The notes beneath the pieces were generated by a model. That model did not search any database, was not told the origin of the DNA, and saw nothing but the letters and a program-made list of their open reading frames with translations. The translations under genes and the position numbers were made by a program. Positions 17,303 through 26,688 of a stretch of 64,000 nt of DNA are shown piece after piece (the first letter of the stretch is position 1; each line of letters begins with the position of its first letter). This DNA is from an uncultured Bacteroidales bacterium (GTDB lineage: Bacteria; Bacteroidota; Bacteroidia; Bacteroidales; Muribaculaceae): positions 4,080 to 68,079 of the forward strand of contig URIC01000004.1 of the NCBI GenBank assembly GCA_900547755.1, written 5' to 3'.

Positions 17303-19018
17303 TTATTTGCGTTGGCGGCTATCTCTGATAAGCTGCAATGTTTTTTCCATAGCTTGTTCGTGAGAAACCCGGTATTCGGGGATTGCTCCGTGAATGTCGT
17401 TTTCATCGGCGTTATGCATCCAAAACCGTTTATATGATATGCCACATGTAATGCCCGAAATTGGCAGGTTGTAACCCAGGACATCGCCGTATGATACGTT
17501 CATGCCGCCGGCTGTTTCGCCTATAAGGGTACTTGCTCCGAAAACCTGAGCGGCCCAAGCAAAAGAACCTGCTGACGAAAATGTTTTATTCGATGTCAGC
17601 AGCCATACCTTCCCATCGTAGAAACCTTCCTTGCGGGAAAGTGGTTTATGGAAATTGTCCTCAGTGGTCACAAAGTAGTATATGCCCGGCTCCATGTCTC
17701 CGTACCACATCAGGCGTTGCGTGGTGGGCGTTATCCTTATCAATGCTTTCTCCATTTGAATAAAAGGTCTGGGAGTAAAATATTTCAATAAAATATCGCC
17801 TACACCACTGGCTCCCCCTCCGTTTTCACGAATATCTATAATCAAGTCATGTATTCCTCTTTCTCGAAGAGTCGTAAACATAGAGTCGGCAAACACTTCC
17901 ATCTTGTCTTGGTCCTCAAAGCGTTTAAAATCCATAATACCGACATTTTCGGTTTCGTCAATGCGGAAAGTGTATGGTTCTTCCGGGTTATTGTCATTTT
18001 TCAGAGATGCAACTCTTGACATATATTCACCGGGAGTAAGGGCGGGGAATGTTGCTGTGCGCACTTCACTTGTGCCGGGAGCTATATACTCGATTTCGTA
18101 GGAATCAGCAGGCATAGACATATGTATAAACGGACGCAAATCATCAAGACGCGAAAGGCGGAAATATTCGGTTTCTCCGCTTACAAAGGGCAAAAATTCA
18201 TCTATTAATTGATTGGCTGTTTTGCCGTTGATTTTAAGAACTTTTGTACCGGGAGGCATAATTGAGTCAAGAGAACGGTCTACCATTAATGTGCGGTTTG
18301 ACTCGGTATGCATCCACACCGGGATTCTTTTTGTGTCAGCTTTGAAAACCGAGTTGGCCGGAAAAAACAGGTTCGTATGACCGTCTCCAATCAAAGCCAC
18401 TACGGGAGCGGCAATTTTGTATAATCCTTCAACCGTAATTGAGTCTGTTATGCTTTCTGAAGCACGATTTATAGCGGAAAGCAGATTGACTTGTCCTGCA
18501 ACCGAATAAATATTGGGATGTACTTCACTTATAGTGTAGAAAAGTGCGTCAAGGTCAAATTTAGCTTGTTCCGGACTCAGCAGACCCGAAGGAGCGCGTT
18601 TTAGCAATTCCGGGTCAGGGTTCTCATAGGGATTGGCGGCACGACGATTTATACGGACATGAGCAGAATCGCCCTCTATGGTCATAACGGTAATATCTTT
18701 ATGCGTCCACTCGTCAAGATTTACAGTAAGTGTGTCAATACCTGAGATAAAGCTAACGGAACCTGCTGTGGTAGTCAGAACGTCTGGATTGAGGGAAGCG
18801 TCTATGTCCCATGTATTTGGGCTCATTACGCCATTAAAGGCCAACTTTAATGAAGGACTATCGGCTTTGATTATAGTTCTTGGCACTTCTATAGCCGATG
18901 TGTGATGCTTTTTTCCTTTAGCCACGGCTATTACCGAGGGAAGCAAGTAAAACACTAACAATGACCCCCAAGAAATTGTCAAGGAGCGAGTGAGTCGTTG
19001 ATTTATTTTGAATTTCAT
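17303..19018 (-). CDS. S41 family peptidase (C-terminal processing protease-like)
   Basis: Predicted 571 aa. The N-terminal hydrophobic stretch (LTISWGSLLVFYLLPSVIAVA) is a signal peptide or anchor. Residues about 145-240 match the N-terminal part of S41 proteases. A PDZ-like segment (PPGTKVLKINGKTANQLIDE) follows, and the core has LIIDIRENGGGASGVGD and NKTFSSAGSFAWAAQ, with Ser481 or Ser482 as the expected nucleophile. S41 enzymes cleave proteins near the C-terminus, probably in the periplasm here. The gene is AT-richer than the surrounding core and follows the asnS terminator, so it is a separate unit. Confidence 0.88.
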   Translation of the reverse strand: MKFKINQRLTRSLTISWGSLLVFYLLPSVIAVAKGKKHHTSAIEVPRTIIKADSPSLKLAFNGVMSPNTWDIDASLNPDVLTTTAGSVSFISGIDTLTVNLDEWTHKDITVMTIEGDSAHVRINRRAANPYENPDPELLKRAPSGLLSPEQAKFDLDALFYTISEVHPNIYSVAGQVNLLSAINRASESITDSITVEGLYKIAAPVVALIGDGHTNLFFPANSVFKADTKRIPVWMHTESNRTLMVDRSLDSIMPPGTKVLKINGKTANQLIDEFLPFVSGETEYFRLSRLDDLRPFIHMSMPADSYEIEYIAPGTSEVRTATFPALTPGEYMSRVASLKNDNNPEEPYTFRIDETENVGIMDFKRFEDQDKMEVFADSMFTTLRERGIHDLIIDIRENGGGASGVGDILLKYFTPRPFIQMEKALIRITPTTQRLMWYGDMEPGIYYFVTTEDNFHKPLSRKEGFYDGKVWLLTSNKTFSSAGSFAWAAQVFGASTLIGETAGGMNVSYGDVLGYNLPISGITCGISYKRFWMHNADENDIHGAIPEYRVSHEQAMEKTLQLIRDSRQRK

Positions 19019-19050
19019 TTCTATTTGGCGAGGCTTTATGTAATTGCCTG

Positions 19051-19086
19051 AAAAAGAGGCGAGACAGTACTGTCTCGCCTCTTTTT
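19051..19086 (-). terminator. 36-bp perfect palindrome, bidirectional terminator
   Basis: AAAAAGAGGCGAGACAGT (19051-19068) is followed directly by its exact reverse complement to 19086. Each strand reads as a GC-rich stem flanked by A and T runs. It lies 75 bp after the asnS stop and ends that transcript before the S41 gene. Confidence 0.85.
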
Positions 19087-19160
19087 ATATGTTTGTGCAG
19101 GCGTAAAAGCTCAGTACACTTTTGTATTTCTAACTGACGATTGTTCCCCTAAACGATTTC

Positions 19161-20567
19161 TTAAAATTCGCAGTTGCCGGGATAGCGGGGGAAGGGGATT
19201 ACGTCGCGGATGTTCTGCATGCCGGTCACGAAGAGTACCAGGCGCTCGAATCCCAGTCCGAAGCCGGAGTGAGGCACGGTGCCGAACTTGCGGGTATCCA
19301 GGTACCACCACATATCCTTCATCGGGATATTCAGTTCCTCGATACGGGCCATCAGCTTGTCATAGTCCTCCTCGCGCTGGCTGCCGCCGATTATTTCTCC
19401 GATTTTTGGGAACAGCACATCCATGGCGCGCACGGTCTTGCCGTCGTCGTTCATCTTCATGTAGAAGGCCTTGATTTCTTTCGGGTAGTCGGTAAGAATC
19501 ACAGGCTTCTTGAAGTGTTTCTCCACCAGATAGCGCTCATGCTCGCTGGCCAGGTCCACACCCCAGTACACGGGGAACTCGAACTTCTCGCCGCTTTCTT
19601 CCAGGATACGTACGCCCTCGGTATAGGACAGGCGCACGAAGTCGTTGTGGATTACGAACTTGAGGCGGTCTATCAGCTCCTTGTCGAACATATCGTTGAG
19701 GAACTGGATGTCGTCGGCGCAGTGTTCCAGCGCGTAGGTGATGCAGTACTTTATGAACTCCTCGGCGAGGTCCATGTTGTCGGCTATCTCGTAGAAAGCC
19801 ATTTCGGGTTCTATCATCCAGAACTCCGAGAGGTGGCGCGGGGTGTTGGAGTTTTCGGCGCGGAATGTGGGGCCGAAGGTGTAGATGCAACCTAACGCTG
19901 TGGCGCCCAGCTCACCCTCCAGCTGTCCGGAGACGGTGAGCGATGCCTGTTTGCCGAAGAAGTCCTGAGAGTAATCCACTGTTCCCTCTTCGGTGCGGGG
20001 CAGGTCTTTCAGAGGCAACGTGGTCACCTGGAACATAGCGCCGGCGCCTTCGCAGTCGGAGGCCGTGATGAGGGGAGTATGGAAGTAGTAGAAGCCTTTG
20101 CCGTTGAAGAAGTCATGTATGGCGTAGGCCAGGGCGTGGCGTATGCGCAGCACTGCGCCGAAGGTGTTGGTGCGCGGACGCAGATGAGCCTTCTCGCGCA
20201 GGAACTCCAGTGTGTGTCCCTTCTTTTGCAGGGGGTACTCGGCAGGGTCGGCTGTGCCGTATATTTCCAGGTCTCTGGCCTGGATTTCCACTGTCTGACC
20301 CTTGCCTTGCGAGGCCACCAGTTCGCCTTGCACATGAATGGAGGCGCCGGTAGTGATAGGCTTGAGAGTCTCTTCAGAGAACTTTTCCAGGTCGAACACT
20401 ATCTGGATGTTCTTTATGGTGGAGCCGTCGTTGAGTGCCACGAATTGCACATGCTTGTTGCCGCGACGGGTGCGGACCCATCCCTTCACATCGACTGTGC
20501 TGCCTGTGGGAGCGGACTCTCCGCCGAGCAGCTGCTTCACTGTCTTGCGTCTTATAGTCTTGTCCAT
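19161..20567 (-). CDS. asnS: Asparagine--tRNA ligase
   Basis: Predicted 468 aa, the normal length. The N-terminal OB-fold ([20 protein letters not shown]) binds the anticodon. The class II catalytic core follows with motif 2 [20 protein letters not shown] and motif 3 [24 protein letters not shown] and the lack of an Asp-specific insertion separate it from aspartyl ligases. It charges tRNA-Asn in the cytoplasm. It is 11 bp downstream of the pseudouridine synthase gene and shares its transcript; a strong palindromic terminator follows. Confidence 0.97.
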   Translation of the reverse strand: MDKTIRRKTVKQLLGGESAPTGSTVDVKGWVRTRRGNKHVQFVALNDGSTIKNIQIVFDLEKFSEETLKPITTGASIHVQGELVASQGKGQTVEIQARDLEIYGTADPAEYPLQKKGHTLEFLREKAHLRPRTNTFGAVLRIRHALAYAIHDFFNGKGFYYFHTPLITASDCEGAGAMFQVTTLPLKDLPRTEEGTVDYSQDFFGKQASLTVSGQLEGELGATALGCIYTFGPTFRAENSNTPRHLSEFWMIEPEMAFYEIADNMDLAEEFIKYCITYALEHCADDIQFLNDMFDKELIDRLKFVIHNDFVRLSYTEGVRILEESGEKFEFPVYWGVDLASEHERYLVEKHFKKPVILTDYPKEIKAFYMKMNDDGKTVRAMDVLFPKIGEIIGGSQREEDYDKLMARIEELNIPMKDMWWYLDTRKFGTVPHSGFGLGFERLVLFVTGMQNIRDVIPFPRYPGNCEF

Positions 20568-20578
20568 TTCTGTCGGTA

Positions 20579-22030
20579 TTATTCGAATGTGCCCTGACGC
20601 AGGTAGTCCACTTCCTCCTGAGTGAGGTAGCGCCAGCGCCCTCGGGGCAGGTTTTTCTTTGTGAGGCCGGCGAAGTAGACGCGGTCCAGCTTGGTGACGC
20701 GGTAGCCGAGAGCCTCGAAGATGCGGCGCACGATGCGGTTGCGTCCGGAGTGGATTTCTATGCCGGCCTGGTTGCGGTCTGTGTCGTTGACGTAGCTGAT
20801 GGCGTCGGCATGGATTTCGCCGTCATCAAGCTCTATGCCGTCGGCTATGCGCTGCATGTCGTCCTCCTCTATGTTCTTGTCGGTCCAGACGTGATAGATT
20901 TTTTTCTTCACGAACTTGGGATGGGTGAGTTTGCTGGCCAGGTCGCCGTCATTGGTGAGGAGCAGCACACCGGTGGTATTGCGGTCCAGACGGCCCACGG
21001 GATAGATGCGTTCCTTGCAGGCGTTCTTCACCAGGTCAAGCACTGTGGTGCGGCCGTTGGGGTCGTCGGAGGTGGTCACGCAGTCCTTGGGTTTATTGAG
21101 CAGGACGTAGCATTTGCGCTCGGGGGTGACAATCTTGCCGTCGTATTCCACTACGTCGGCGGCGGTAATCTTGGTGCCTAATTCGGTGACAACCTTTTCG
21201 TTCACCTTGACCAGGCCGCCGGCGATGAACTCGTCGGCCTCGCGGCGTGAGCAGATGCCTGAGTTGGCCATGAATTTATTCAGACGGATAGGTTCATTGG
21301 GGTCGAAGTCATTGATTACGTAGTCAATCTGCTTCGGACGGGGAATGAACTGCTTGCCTGGACGCTGCTGGAAGCGGTTGGGATTGGGGCGCTTGTAGCC
21401 GTTCTGCTGGGGACGCTGCATATATCCCCCCTGATTGTTGTTATAGGGGCGCTTGTAGCCGTTCTGCTGAGGACGCTGCTGATAGCCCCCCTGGTTGTTG
21501 TAGGGACGCTTGTAGCCGTTCTGCTGGGGGCGTTGCTGATAGCCTCCCTGGTTGTTGTAGGGACGCTGCTGATAGCCCCCCTGATTGTTGTACTGGCGGG
21601 GCTGATAGCCGCCCTGCTGGCGGGGCTGGTATCCCTGAGTGCGGGGGCGTTGCTGGTAACCGCCCTGGTTGTTGTACTGACGGGGCTGGTAGGGGCGTTG
21701 CTGATAGCCTCCTTCGTGCTGCTGTCCCTGAGTCTGCTCGGCAGAGGCGTTTTCCTCGCCGGAGGCGGAACTCTCGGCTGCCACGTTGTTGTACTGGCGG
21801 GGCTGGTAGGGACGCTGCTGATAGCCACCCTGGTTGTTGTACTGGCGGGGCTGGTAGGGGCGCTGAGGACGTTGTCCCCAGGGCTGACGCGGACGCTCTC
21901 CGGCGGAATGGCCGGAGTTTTCCCCTGTGTATTTCATTTTTTCGTAATGTGCTTCCCCTCCGTCAGCACTCGCTGCGGGAGCGGGAGAGAGTCCGATACG
22001 CGGACGTTTGGGCTTTTTTTCGTCTTCCAT
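20579..22030 (-). CDS. RluB/RsuA-family pseudouridine synthase with long N-terminal repeats
   Basis: Predicted 483 aa. The C-terminal 235 residues are a standard pseudouridine synthase: an S4 RNA-binding domain ([20 protein letters not shown]) and a catalytic domain with [19 protein letters not shown] holding the active-site Asp, then [16 protein letters not shown]. It modifies rRNA, most likely 23S. The N-terminal half (residues about 50-230) is a low-complexity Gly/Gln/Arg/Tyr/Asn tract built from units such as [16 protein letters not shown] and [17 protein letters not shown], absent from E. coli RluB; an RNA-binding or condensate-forming tail is inference. It is the first gene of an operon with asnS. 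Confidence 0.93.
   Translation of the reverse strand: MEDEKKPKRPRIGLSPAPAASADGGEAHYEKMKYTGENSGHSAGERPRQPWGQRPQRPYQPRQYNNQGGYQQRPYQPRQYNNVAAESSASGEENASAEQTQGQQHEGGYQQRPYQPRQYNNQGGYQQRPRTQGYQPRQQGGYQPRQYNNQGGYQQRPYNNQGGYQQRPQQNGYKRPYNNQGGYQQRPQQNGYKRPYNNNQGGYMQRPQQNGYKRPNPNRFQQRPGKQFIPRPKQIDYVINDFDPNEPIRLNKFMANSGICSRREADEFIAGGLVKVNEKVVTELGTKITAADVVEYDGKIVTPERKCYVLLNKPKDCVTTSDDPNGRTTVLDLVKNACKERIYPVGRLDRNTTGVLLLTNDGDLASKLTHPKFVKKKIYHVWTDKNIEEDDMQRIADGIELDDGEIHADAISYVNDTDRNQAGIEIHSGRNRIVRRIFEALGYRVTKLDRVYFAGLTKKNLPRGRWRYLTQEEVDYLRQGTFE
21340..21885 (-). repeat. Degenerate tandem repeats coding for the pseudouridine synthase tail
   Basis: Units of roughly 36-60 bp coding for [21 protein letters not shown] and [13 protein letters not shown] are repeated many times, interrupted by one acidic insert ([15 protein letters not shown]). 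Copy number may vary between strains, since some adjacent units are near-identical in DNA. Confidence 0.85.
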
Positions 22031-22178
22031 TGTGGTAGTAAAGCTGGATATGTAGCGGCATCGCTGCTGCTGAAAGGTTTTTATTAAATCCTGAATAACA
22101 AAGGATTAGTGGAATTATACTTCGGATATTCCCCTCTTGCTGTTCGGGTTAAGAATTAGGAATTGCTGTTTATGGCGG

Positions 22179-22209
22179 CAAAGTTAACAAAAAAATCCGA
22201 ACACTCAAA
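22179..22209 (-). promoter_or_regulatory. Promoter of the pseudouridine synthase-asnS operon
   Basis: On the minus strand TTTG (22209-22206), 19 bp, TAACTTTG (22186-22179). The leader to ATG 22030 is about 140 nt. Confidence 0.7.
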
Positions 22210-22290
22210 ACAAATTGTGTCCAAGCAATCGGTCCGCCACCTGTGGTTGATATACAACATACCGGTTCTTAGAGAATTACGTATGTACGG

Positions 22291-23076
22291 TCAATCCTTG
22301 TCGGCACGCATGTCAAGAAAGTCCTTCGGCATTGTCGCCGTGCGTTCCAGGGCCACGGGCACTACGCTCACTATGCCGTGGGCCAGCATCCATTGGTCTG
22401 TGTCGGTGGCGTCCGGCTCCTCGTTATGGAAATGGCCGGCCAGCATATAGAAAGGATGGCCGTGCGGGTCCATGTAGGGCACATACTCGTCGCTCCAGTT
22501 GCCACGGCAGGCGCGGGTCATGCGCATTTCCGAAGGGGGCGTTTCGCTGTCGGGTATATTCACGTTAAGGCATACCCCTTCGGGCAATCCTTTTTTCAGT
22601 ATCTCCCGCACGATGCCGCGCACAAAAGGACGGCAAGGCTCGAAATCAGCATCCATAGAGTGGTCGGTAAGGGAGAAGCCCACGGAGGGGATTCCGAAAG
22701 CGCATCCCTCCATAGCCGCGCCCATAGTGCCGGAGTACACTACATTTATAGCTGCGTTGGAGCCGTGGTTAATGCCGGCCACCACTAAGTCGGGGCGGCG
22801 GTCCAGAACTGTGTGCATGGCCAGCTTCACACAGTCCGCCGGGGTGCCGTTGGTGCAATACATACGGGCCCCCATGTAGGGGGGCAGCTCCTTGATGCGC
22901 AGGGCGGCACTGACTGTCAGGGCCATGCTCTGTCCCGAGCGCGGGCCGTCCGGGCACATACACACTATGTCGGCTATGTCGGTAAGGTAGTCTATGAGGC
23001 GGTGTACGCCCGGCGCTTCTATGCCGTCGTCGTTGGAAATAAGTATCAGAGGTTTATATGGGTCTGTCTGGCTCAT
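22291..23076 (-). CDS. surE: 5'/3'-nucleotidase SurE
   Basis: Predicted 261 aa, usual length. The metal-binding ISNDDG (residues 13-18), the GPRSGQSMALT loop, GTPADCVKLA and the GINHGSN block are all present. SurE removes phosphate from nucleoside monophosphates and is linked to stationary-phase survival. The start overlaps the glycosyltransferase stop by 4 bp, so the two are translated together as the end of an operon running mtaB, acyltransferase, glycosyltransferase, surE. Confidence 0.95.
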   Translation of the reverse strand: MSQTDPYKPLILISNDDGIEAPGVHRLIDYLTDIADIVCMCPDGPRSGQSMALTVSAALRIKELPPYMGARMYCTNGTPADCVKLAMHTVLDRRPDLVVAGINHGSNAAINVVYSGTMGAAMEGCAFGIPSVGFSLTDHSMDADFEPCRPFVRGIVREILKKGLPEGVCLNVNIPDSETPPSEMRMTRACRGNWSDEYVPYMDPHGHPFYMLAGHFHNEEPDATDTDQWMLAHGIVSVVPVALERTATMPKDFLDMRADKD

Positions 23077-24074
23077 ATCTCTATCTTTTTTTTGTGTTTC
23101 AGGTAGTGGTCTATGATTATATTGTGGGTAGCGCCGGGTAGCGCGCGCAAGGTGTCTGTCTCCGGCAGAGCGGTGTACAGGGGTCTCATCTTGCGGAAGT
23201 CGCGGTGCGCTTTCAGTATGGCCCCGGCGTTCTTCCAGTCCATTCTGAGGATGAACATACCCCAGGCCAGGGAGTCGTACAGCCGCCGCACGAAAAGGCG
23301 TCTGCGTCCCTGTCTGCGTGGCAGGTTCTTATGTAATAACAGCAGGTTATTGCGAAAGTTTAGGTACGTCTTGCGCGGGTTGCCCTGTCGCAGGGAGGCG
23401 CCCCCCACGTGATATACCGTCGATGCGGGGACACAGACCACTTCATATCCGGCGGCGTTGATGCGGCAGCATAGGTCTATCTCCTCCATGTGGGCGAAAA
23501 AGCGCTCGTCCAGGCCTCCTGTCTCCATGTAAAGGGAGGTGCGGGTCATAAGGGCCGCGCCGCTGGCCCAGGCCACACGCGCCACTGTGTCGTACTGCCC
23601 CCGGTCCTCCTCGATTTCGCCGAAGAGCCGTCCCCGGCAATACGGGTAGCCGTTTTTGTCGAGGTAGCCTCCGGCAGCTCCGGCGTATTCAAACATTTCC
23701 TTGTGCCGGTGACTGCGGATTTTGGGTTGCAGGGCGCCACATTCCGGATGCTCCTCCATATAGGCCATAAGGGGCGTGAGCCATCCGGGCGTCACTTCCA
23801 CATCGGAGTTCAGCAGCAATACCAGGGGATAGTTCCGACATTCGGCTATAGCCTTGTTGTAGCCTTTGGCAAACCCGTAATTCTCGCTGAAGGATATCAG
23901 CTTCACCTCGGGGTGGTTGGCGCGGACCCATGCCACGGACTCATCCGTAGAGCCGTTGTCGGCCACTATCAGGTCGGCCACGTCGCTCACTGTGTTCCGG
24001 GAGGCGGCGGGCAGGAACTCCTTCAGCAGTCCGAGGCCGTTCCAGTTAAGAATGATTACGGCGCATTTCTTCAT
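23073..24074 (-). CDS. Family 2 glycosyltransferase
   Basis: Predicted 333 aa from ATG 24074. The frame is open to 24590, but that extension overlaps the acyltransferase on the same strand and has no protein-like character. The GT-A fold is clear: CAVIILNWNGLGLLKEF at the start, IVADNGSTDESV, the DxD-type motif LLLNSDVEVTPGW, and the acceptor part RFFAHMEEIDLCCRINAAGY. The C-terminus is basic and likely membrane-associated. It resembles rhamnosyl/dTDP-sugar transferases. The context with a lipid A-type acyltransferase suggests work on lipopolysaccharide or another surface glycolipid, which is inference. Confidence 0.9.
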   Translation of the reverse strand: MKKCAVIILNWNGLGLLKEFLPAASRNTVSDVADLIVADNGSTDESVAWVRANHPEVKLISFSENYGFAKGYNKAIAECRNYPLVLLLNSDVEVTPGWLTPLMAYMEEHPECGALQPKIRSHRHKEMFEYAGAAGGYLDKNGYPYCRGRLFGEIEEDRGQYDTVARVAWASGAALMTRTSLYMETGGLDERFFAHMEEIDLCCRINAAGYEVVCVPASTVYHVGGASLRQGNPRKTYLNFRNNLLLLHKNLPRRQGRRRLFVRRLYDSLAWGMFILRMDWKNAGAILKAHRDFRKMRPLYTALPETDTLRALPGATHNIIIDHYLKHKKKIEI

Positions 24075-24997
24075 TTCAGTTCTTCTTTTTTGAGTCGCCA
24101 GCGGTTGTGGCTCCAAAGGTAGGCTTCGGGGCGGCGGCGTATCTGCTTTTCCAGGGCGGCGGCGTAGCGGGCGGTGATTTCGCCTGGCACCAGGGAGCGG
24201 GGAGTGTCGGTGAGGAGCCTGATGACGGAGTGATAATGGCCGCGCTCCTTTACCTCGGTGTCGAAGTACATGACCACGGCATCGAGTTTGCAGGCCAACT
24301 CCTCGGTACCGCCTATAAATGGGGTGGGGCGGCCCAGAAAGGGGACAGTGAATATCCTGCCGGCGTGGGAGGGCTTTTGGTCCGAAAGGAATCCGGTAAT
24401 CCATCGGATTTCGTCGCGGCGCCACAGAAGCAGGCGGCGGAACACCTCTTTCATGGGTATGCTCACGTTGTAGCGGGAGCGGGTGCGCAGAAACCAGCGG
24501 TCGAACCAGGGCTGACGCAGCGGACGGTACACGTGCGCGAACTTTGCGCTTCCGGAGCTTTCGCACCATAGGCCCATGGAGGTAATCCACTCCCAGTTGC
24601 CGAAATGGGAGGTATATATTACTATATCGCGTCCTGAATTTAAGGTCCTGTCTATCAGTTCGGTATTCTCGAAGGTCATGCGCTTGCGGACTTGCTGGGC
24701 ACTCATGCCGGAGAATTTGACGGTCTCTACGAAGTAATCGGACAGATGGCGGTAGAAGAGGCGTTCTATGCGGGTACGCTCCTTTTCCTCCATATCCGGA
24801 AAGCTGTCATGTATGTTGGCGTGGACTATGCGGCGCCGATAGCGCGCCACGTCCCGGGCCAGGAAGGTGACGGGCCGGGCCAGCGCGTACAGCACCGGCA
24901 TGGGGAGCAGGGACAGCCCCCGCAGAAGCCATCCTAACGGGGCGAAGGCTATGCGCATACCCCATGTGAGTCTTTTCGTCCCTTTCTTCTTACTCAT
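24071..24997 (-). CDS. Lysophospholipid/lipid A acyltransferase (LpxL/HtrB family)
   Basis: Predicted 308 aa. A hydrophobic N-terminal region anchors it at the inner membrane. The catalytic HFGNWE (Hx4E) follows IVIYTSHFGNWEWIT, and the later FLSDQKPSHAGRIFTVPFLG region is the second conserved block of the family. It adds a secondary acyl chain to lipid A. It overlaps mtaB by 8 bp and the glycosyltransferase by 4 bp, so all are co-translated. Confidence 0.93.
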   Translation of the reverse strand: MSKKKGTKRLTWGMRIAFAPLGWLLRGLSLLPMPVLYALARPVTFLARDVARYRRRIVHANIHDSFPDMEEKERTRIERLFYRHLSDYFVETVKFSGMSAQQVRKRMTFENTELIDRTLNSGRDIVIYTSHFGNWEWITSMGLWCESSGSAKFAHVYRPLRQPWFDRWFLRTRSRYNVSIPMKEVFRRLLLWRRDEIRWITGFLSDQKPSHAGRIFTVPFLGRPTPFIGGTEELACKLDAVVMYFDTEVKERGHYHSVIRLLTDTPRSLVPGEITARYAAALEKQIRRRPEAYLWSHNRWRLKKEELK

Positions 24998-26315
24998 ATA
25001 TTATTGAGCCGCCCAATGTGTCGCCATCTATGCGGCTCTCGATTCGCGTGGGGGTAATCTTACCCACCGAGGCTTCGTCAAGAGGTGTTTCTATGCGTAG
25101 ATAATTGTCTGTGAATCCGTGCATGAGCGAAGCTCCCGGATGTGGCTGTTCCCACAACACCGGGCGCACGGTGCCTATTGCCTTCTGCTGGAAAGCGGAG
25201 AGTTTGCGCTCGCTCTCGGCTATGAGCGCGGCGGCACGGCGGTGTTTTTCCTCCTGAGGCACTGTCACGGCATCCAGGGTGAGGGCACGGGTGCCGGGAC
25301 GCTCGCTGTACGGAAACACGTGCAGCTGCTGCACGTCCAGGCCGCGCACGAAATCCAGGCCTTTCTCCCACTCCTCCGGAGTCTCGCCGCGTGTGCCAGC
25401 CATTATGTCTACGCCGATAAAGGCATCAGGCATCAGGGAGCGTACCAACCGCACCCTCTCGGCAAACAGGGAGGCGGGATAGCGGCGGCGCATCAGCCGC
25501 AGCACAGCGTCCGAACCGCTTTGGAGCGGAATGTGGAAGTGGGGCATGAAGGCACGGCTCCCGCCGGCAACCCACTCTATGATTTCTGGGGTGAGCAGGT
25601 CTGGCTCTATGGAGGAGATGCGGTAACGTTCTATCCCCTCCACCTCGTCCAGAGCCTTTATCAGGTCTATGAATCCGTAAGGGGTGCCCTTGCCGAAGTC
25701 GCCTACGTTCACGCCGGTCAGCACTATCTCCTTGCCCCCGGCAGAGGCCACATGGCGGGCCTGTTCCACCAATTCGGGGATGCTGCCCGAGCGGCTGCGT
25801 CCCCTGGCCATAGGGATGGTGCAATAGGTACACCAGCAGTCACAGCCGTCCTGCACCTTGAGCCACCAGCGGGTGCGGTCCCCCTTCTCGCACGAAGGGG
25901 CGAACTCGCGTATCTCCTTGGCTGGCAGCACATCGGTGAGCTTGCGGTGGTCCGAGAGCCAACGGTCTATATATACGTCCACGGCCATCTTGTCGTTGTT
26001 GCCCACCACCAGCTCCACACCGGGCAGAGCGGAAACCTCGGCAGGCTTCAGCTGCGCGTAACAGCCGGTCACCACTATCGCGGCACGGGGCCAGCGGCGG
26101 TGCAGCCTGCGGATAAGCTGACGCCCCTTTTTGTCGGCCATCTCGGTGACCGAGCAGGTGTTGACCACGCATATATGCGGAGTCTCGCCCTCGGCGGCAC
26201 GCACGAAGCCTCTGTCGGCCATTGCCTTGCCGATAGCCGAGGTTTCTGCGAAATTGAGCTTGCAGCCAAGGGTATGATACGCCACACGCGGCGACATTCC
26301 GGAAATCAGATTCAT
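24990..26315 (-). CDS. mtaB: tRNA (N6-threonylcarbamoyladenosine37-C2)-methylthiotransferase
   Basis: Predicted 441 aa. The methylthiotransferase (UPF0004) domain opens with VAYHTLGCKLNFAETSAIG and has cysteines for the second iron-sulfur cluster (VNTCSVTEMADKKGR, VVTGCYAQ). The radical SAM motif is CWCTYCTIP, and a TRAM-like tail ends it. It converts t6A37 to ms2t6A in tRNA. The frame runs further upstream to a TTG; ATG at 26315 is chosen, and ATG at 26297 (MSPRVAYHTLG) is an equal alternative because a TAATTTTG box lies at 26331-26324. First gene of the operon ending in surE. Confidence 0.92.
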   Translation of the reverse strand: MNLISGMSPRVAYHTLGCKLNFAETSAIGKAMADRGFVRAAEGETPHICVVNTCSVTEMADKKGRQLIRRLHRRWPRAAIVVTGCYAQLKPAEVSALPGVELVVGNNDKMAVDVYIDRWLSDHRKLTDVLPAKEIREFAPSCEKGDRTRWWLKVQDGCDCWCTYCTIPMARGRSRSGSIPELVEQARHVASAGGKEIVLTGVNVGDFGKGTPYGFIDLIKALDEVEGIERYRISSIEPDLLTPEIIEWVAGGSRAFMPHFHIPLQSGSDAVLRLMRRRYPASLFAERVRLVRSLMPDAFIGVDIMAGTRGETPEEWEKGLDFVRGLDVQQLHVFPYSERPGTRALTLDAVTVPQEEKHRRAAALIAESERKLSAFQQKAIGTVRPVLWEQPHPGASLMHGFTDNYLRIETPLDEASVGKITPTRIESRIDGDTLGGSIIYE

Positions 26316-26336
26316 ACGAAACGCAAAATTAGACAA

Positions 26337-26600
26337 AAATTTTCAGATTCAGACACCCCGCCGGTAAAAATCCCTTTCAGACCATTTGGCTGGTCAGTGG
26401 CAGCGTGAGCTTTTAAAGGTTCAGTCCTTACCGGTCTCCTGACCGGCAAGACTGCTGCAAATTGCGTTTTGGCTTAGGTCGCCCTTGTGAGGCCTGAAGC
26501 CGTATGTCTGATTTTCTTTATAATTTAAATAAAAAACTTAAAAGCGGCAGGTCAATGCCGGGGGACCCGAAAATTATTATTAATTTTGCAGCGGATTTAA
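26337..26600. other. Intergenic region with one palindromic repeat, no gene
   Basis: This divergent region between mtaB and the TPR/AraC regulator holds a palindromic repeat at 26427-26450, a smaller hairpin (GACCA/TGGTC, 26380-26395) and a TAATTTTG box at 26581-26588 on the plus strand without a clear TTTG element. Confidence 0.45.
26427..26450. repeat. Short palindromic repeat with TCCT loop
   Basis: CTTACCGGTC, loop TCCT, GACCGGCAAG. The flank TTCAGTC and the stem layout match the three copies at 57.7-57.9 kb, but one inner base pair is swapped on both arms (C-G for G-C), a compensatory change. Confidence 0.7.
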
Positions 26601-26601
26601 C

Positions 26602-26688
26602 ACTTTTATGTTCCGACTATAACTTTATGTTCCGACTGTAAATGAACCGCCATTCCATATATAGATATTCCGAATATAGATATTCCGA
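26602..26688 (+). repeat. Two short tandem repeats around the start of the TPR/AraC regulator
   Basis: ACTTTTATGTTCCGACTATA is followed by a near copy (26602-26640) just before the ATG. The 15-bp unit ATATAGATATTCCGA then occurs twice in tandem (26659-26688) in frame, giving YRYSEYRYSE. TTCCGA occurs four times in 80 bp. Confidence 0.8.

Noticed and set aside
16464..19018. Prophage or transposon island around KilA-N
   Set aside because: KilA-N occurs in phages, but no integrase, structural phage gene or terminal repeats are visible and the S41 gene next to it is ordinary.
21340..21885. CRISPR or non-coding satellite
   Set aside because: The repeats are in frame throughout and encode the tail of the pseudouridine synthase.
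24075..24590. N-terminal extension of the glycosyltransferase frame
   Set aside because: It overlaps the acyltransferase gene in another frame and reads as basic low-complexity sequence; the real start MKKCAVIILNWNG at 24074 gives a complete GT-A domain and a 4-bp overlap.
25119..26408. 429-codon open frame on the plus strand
   Set aside because: It is antisense to mtaB, which has clear catalytic motifs.
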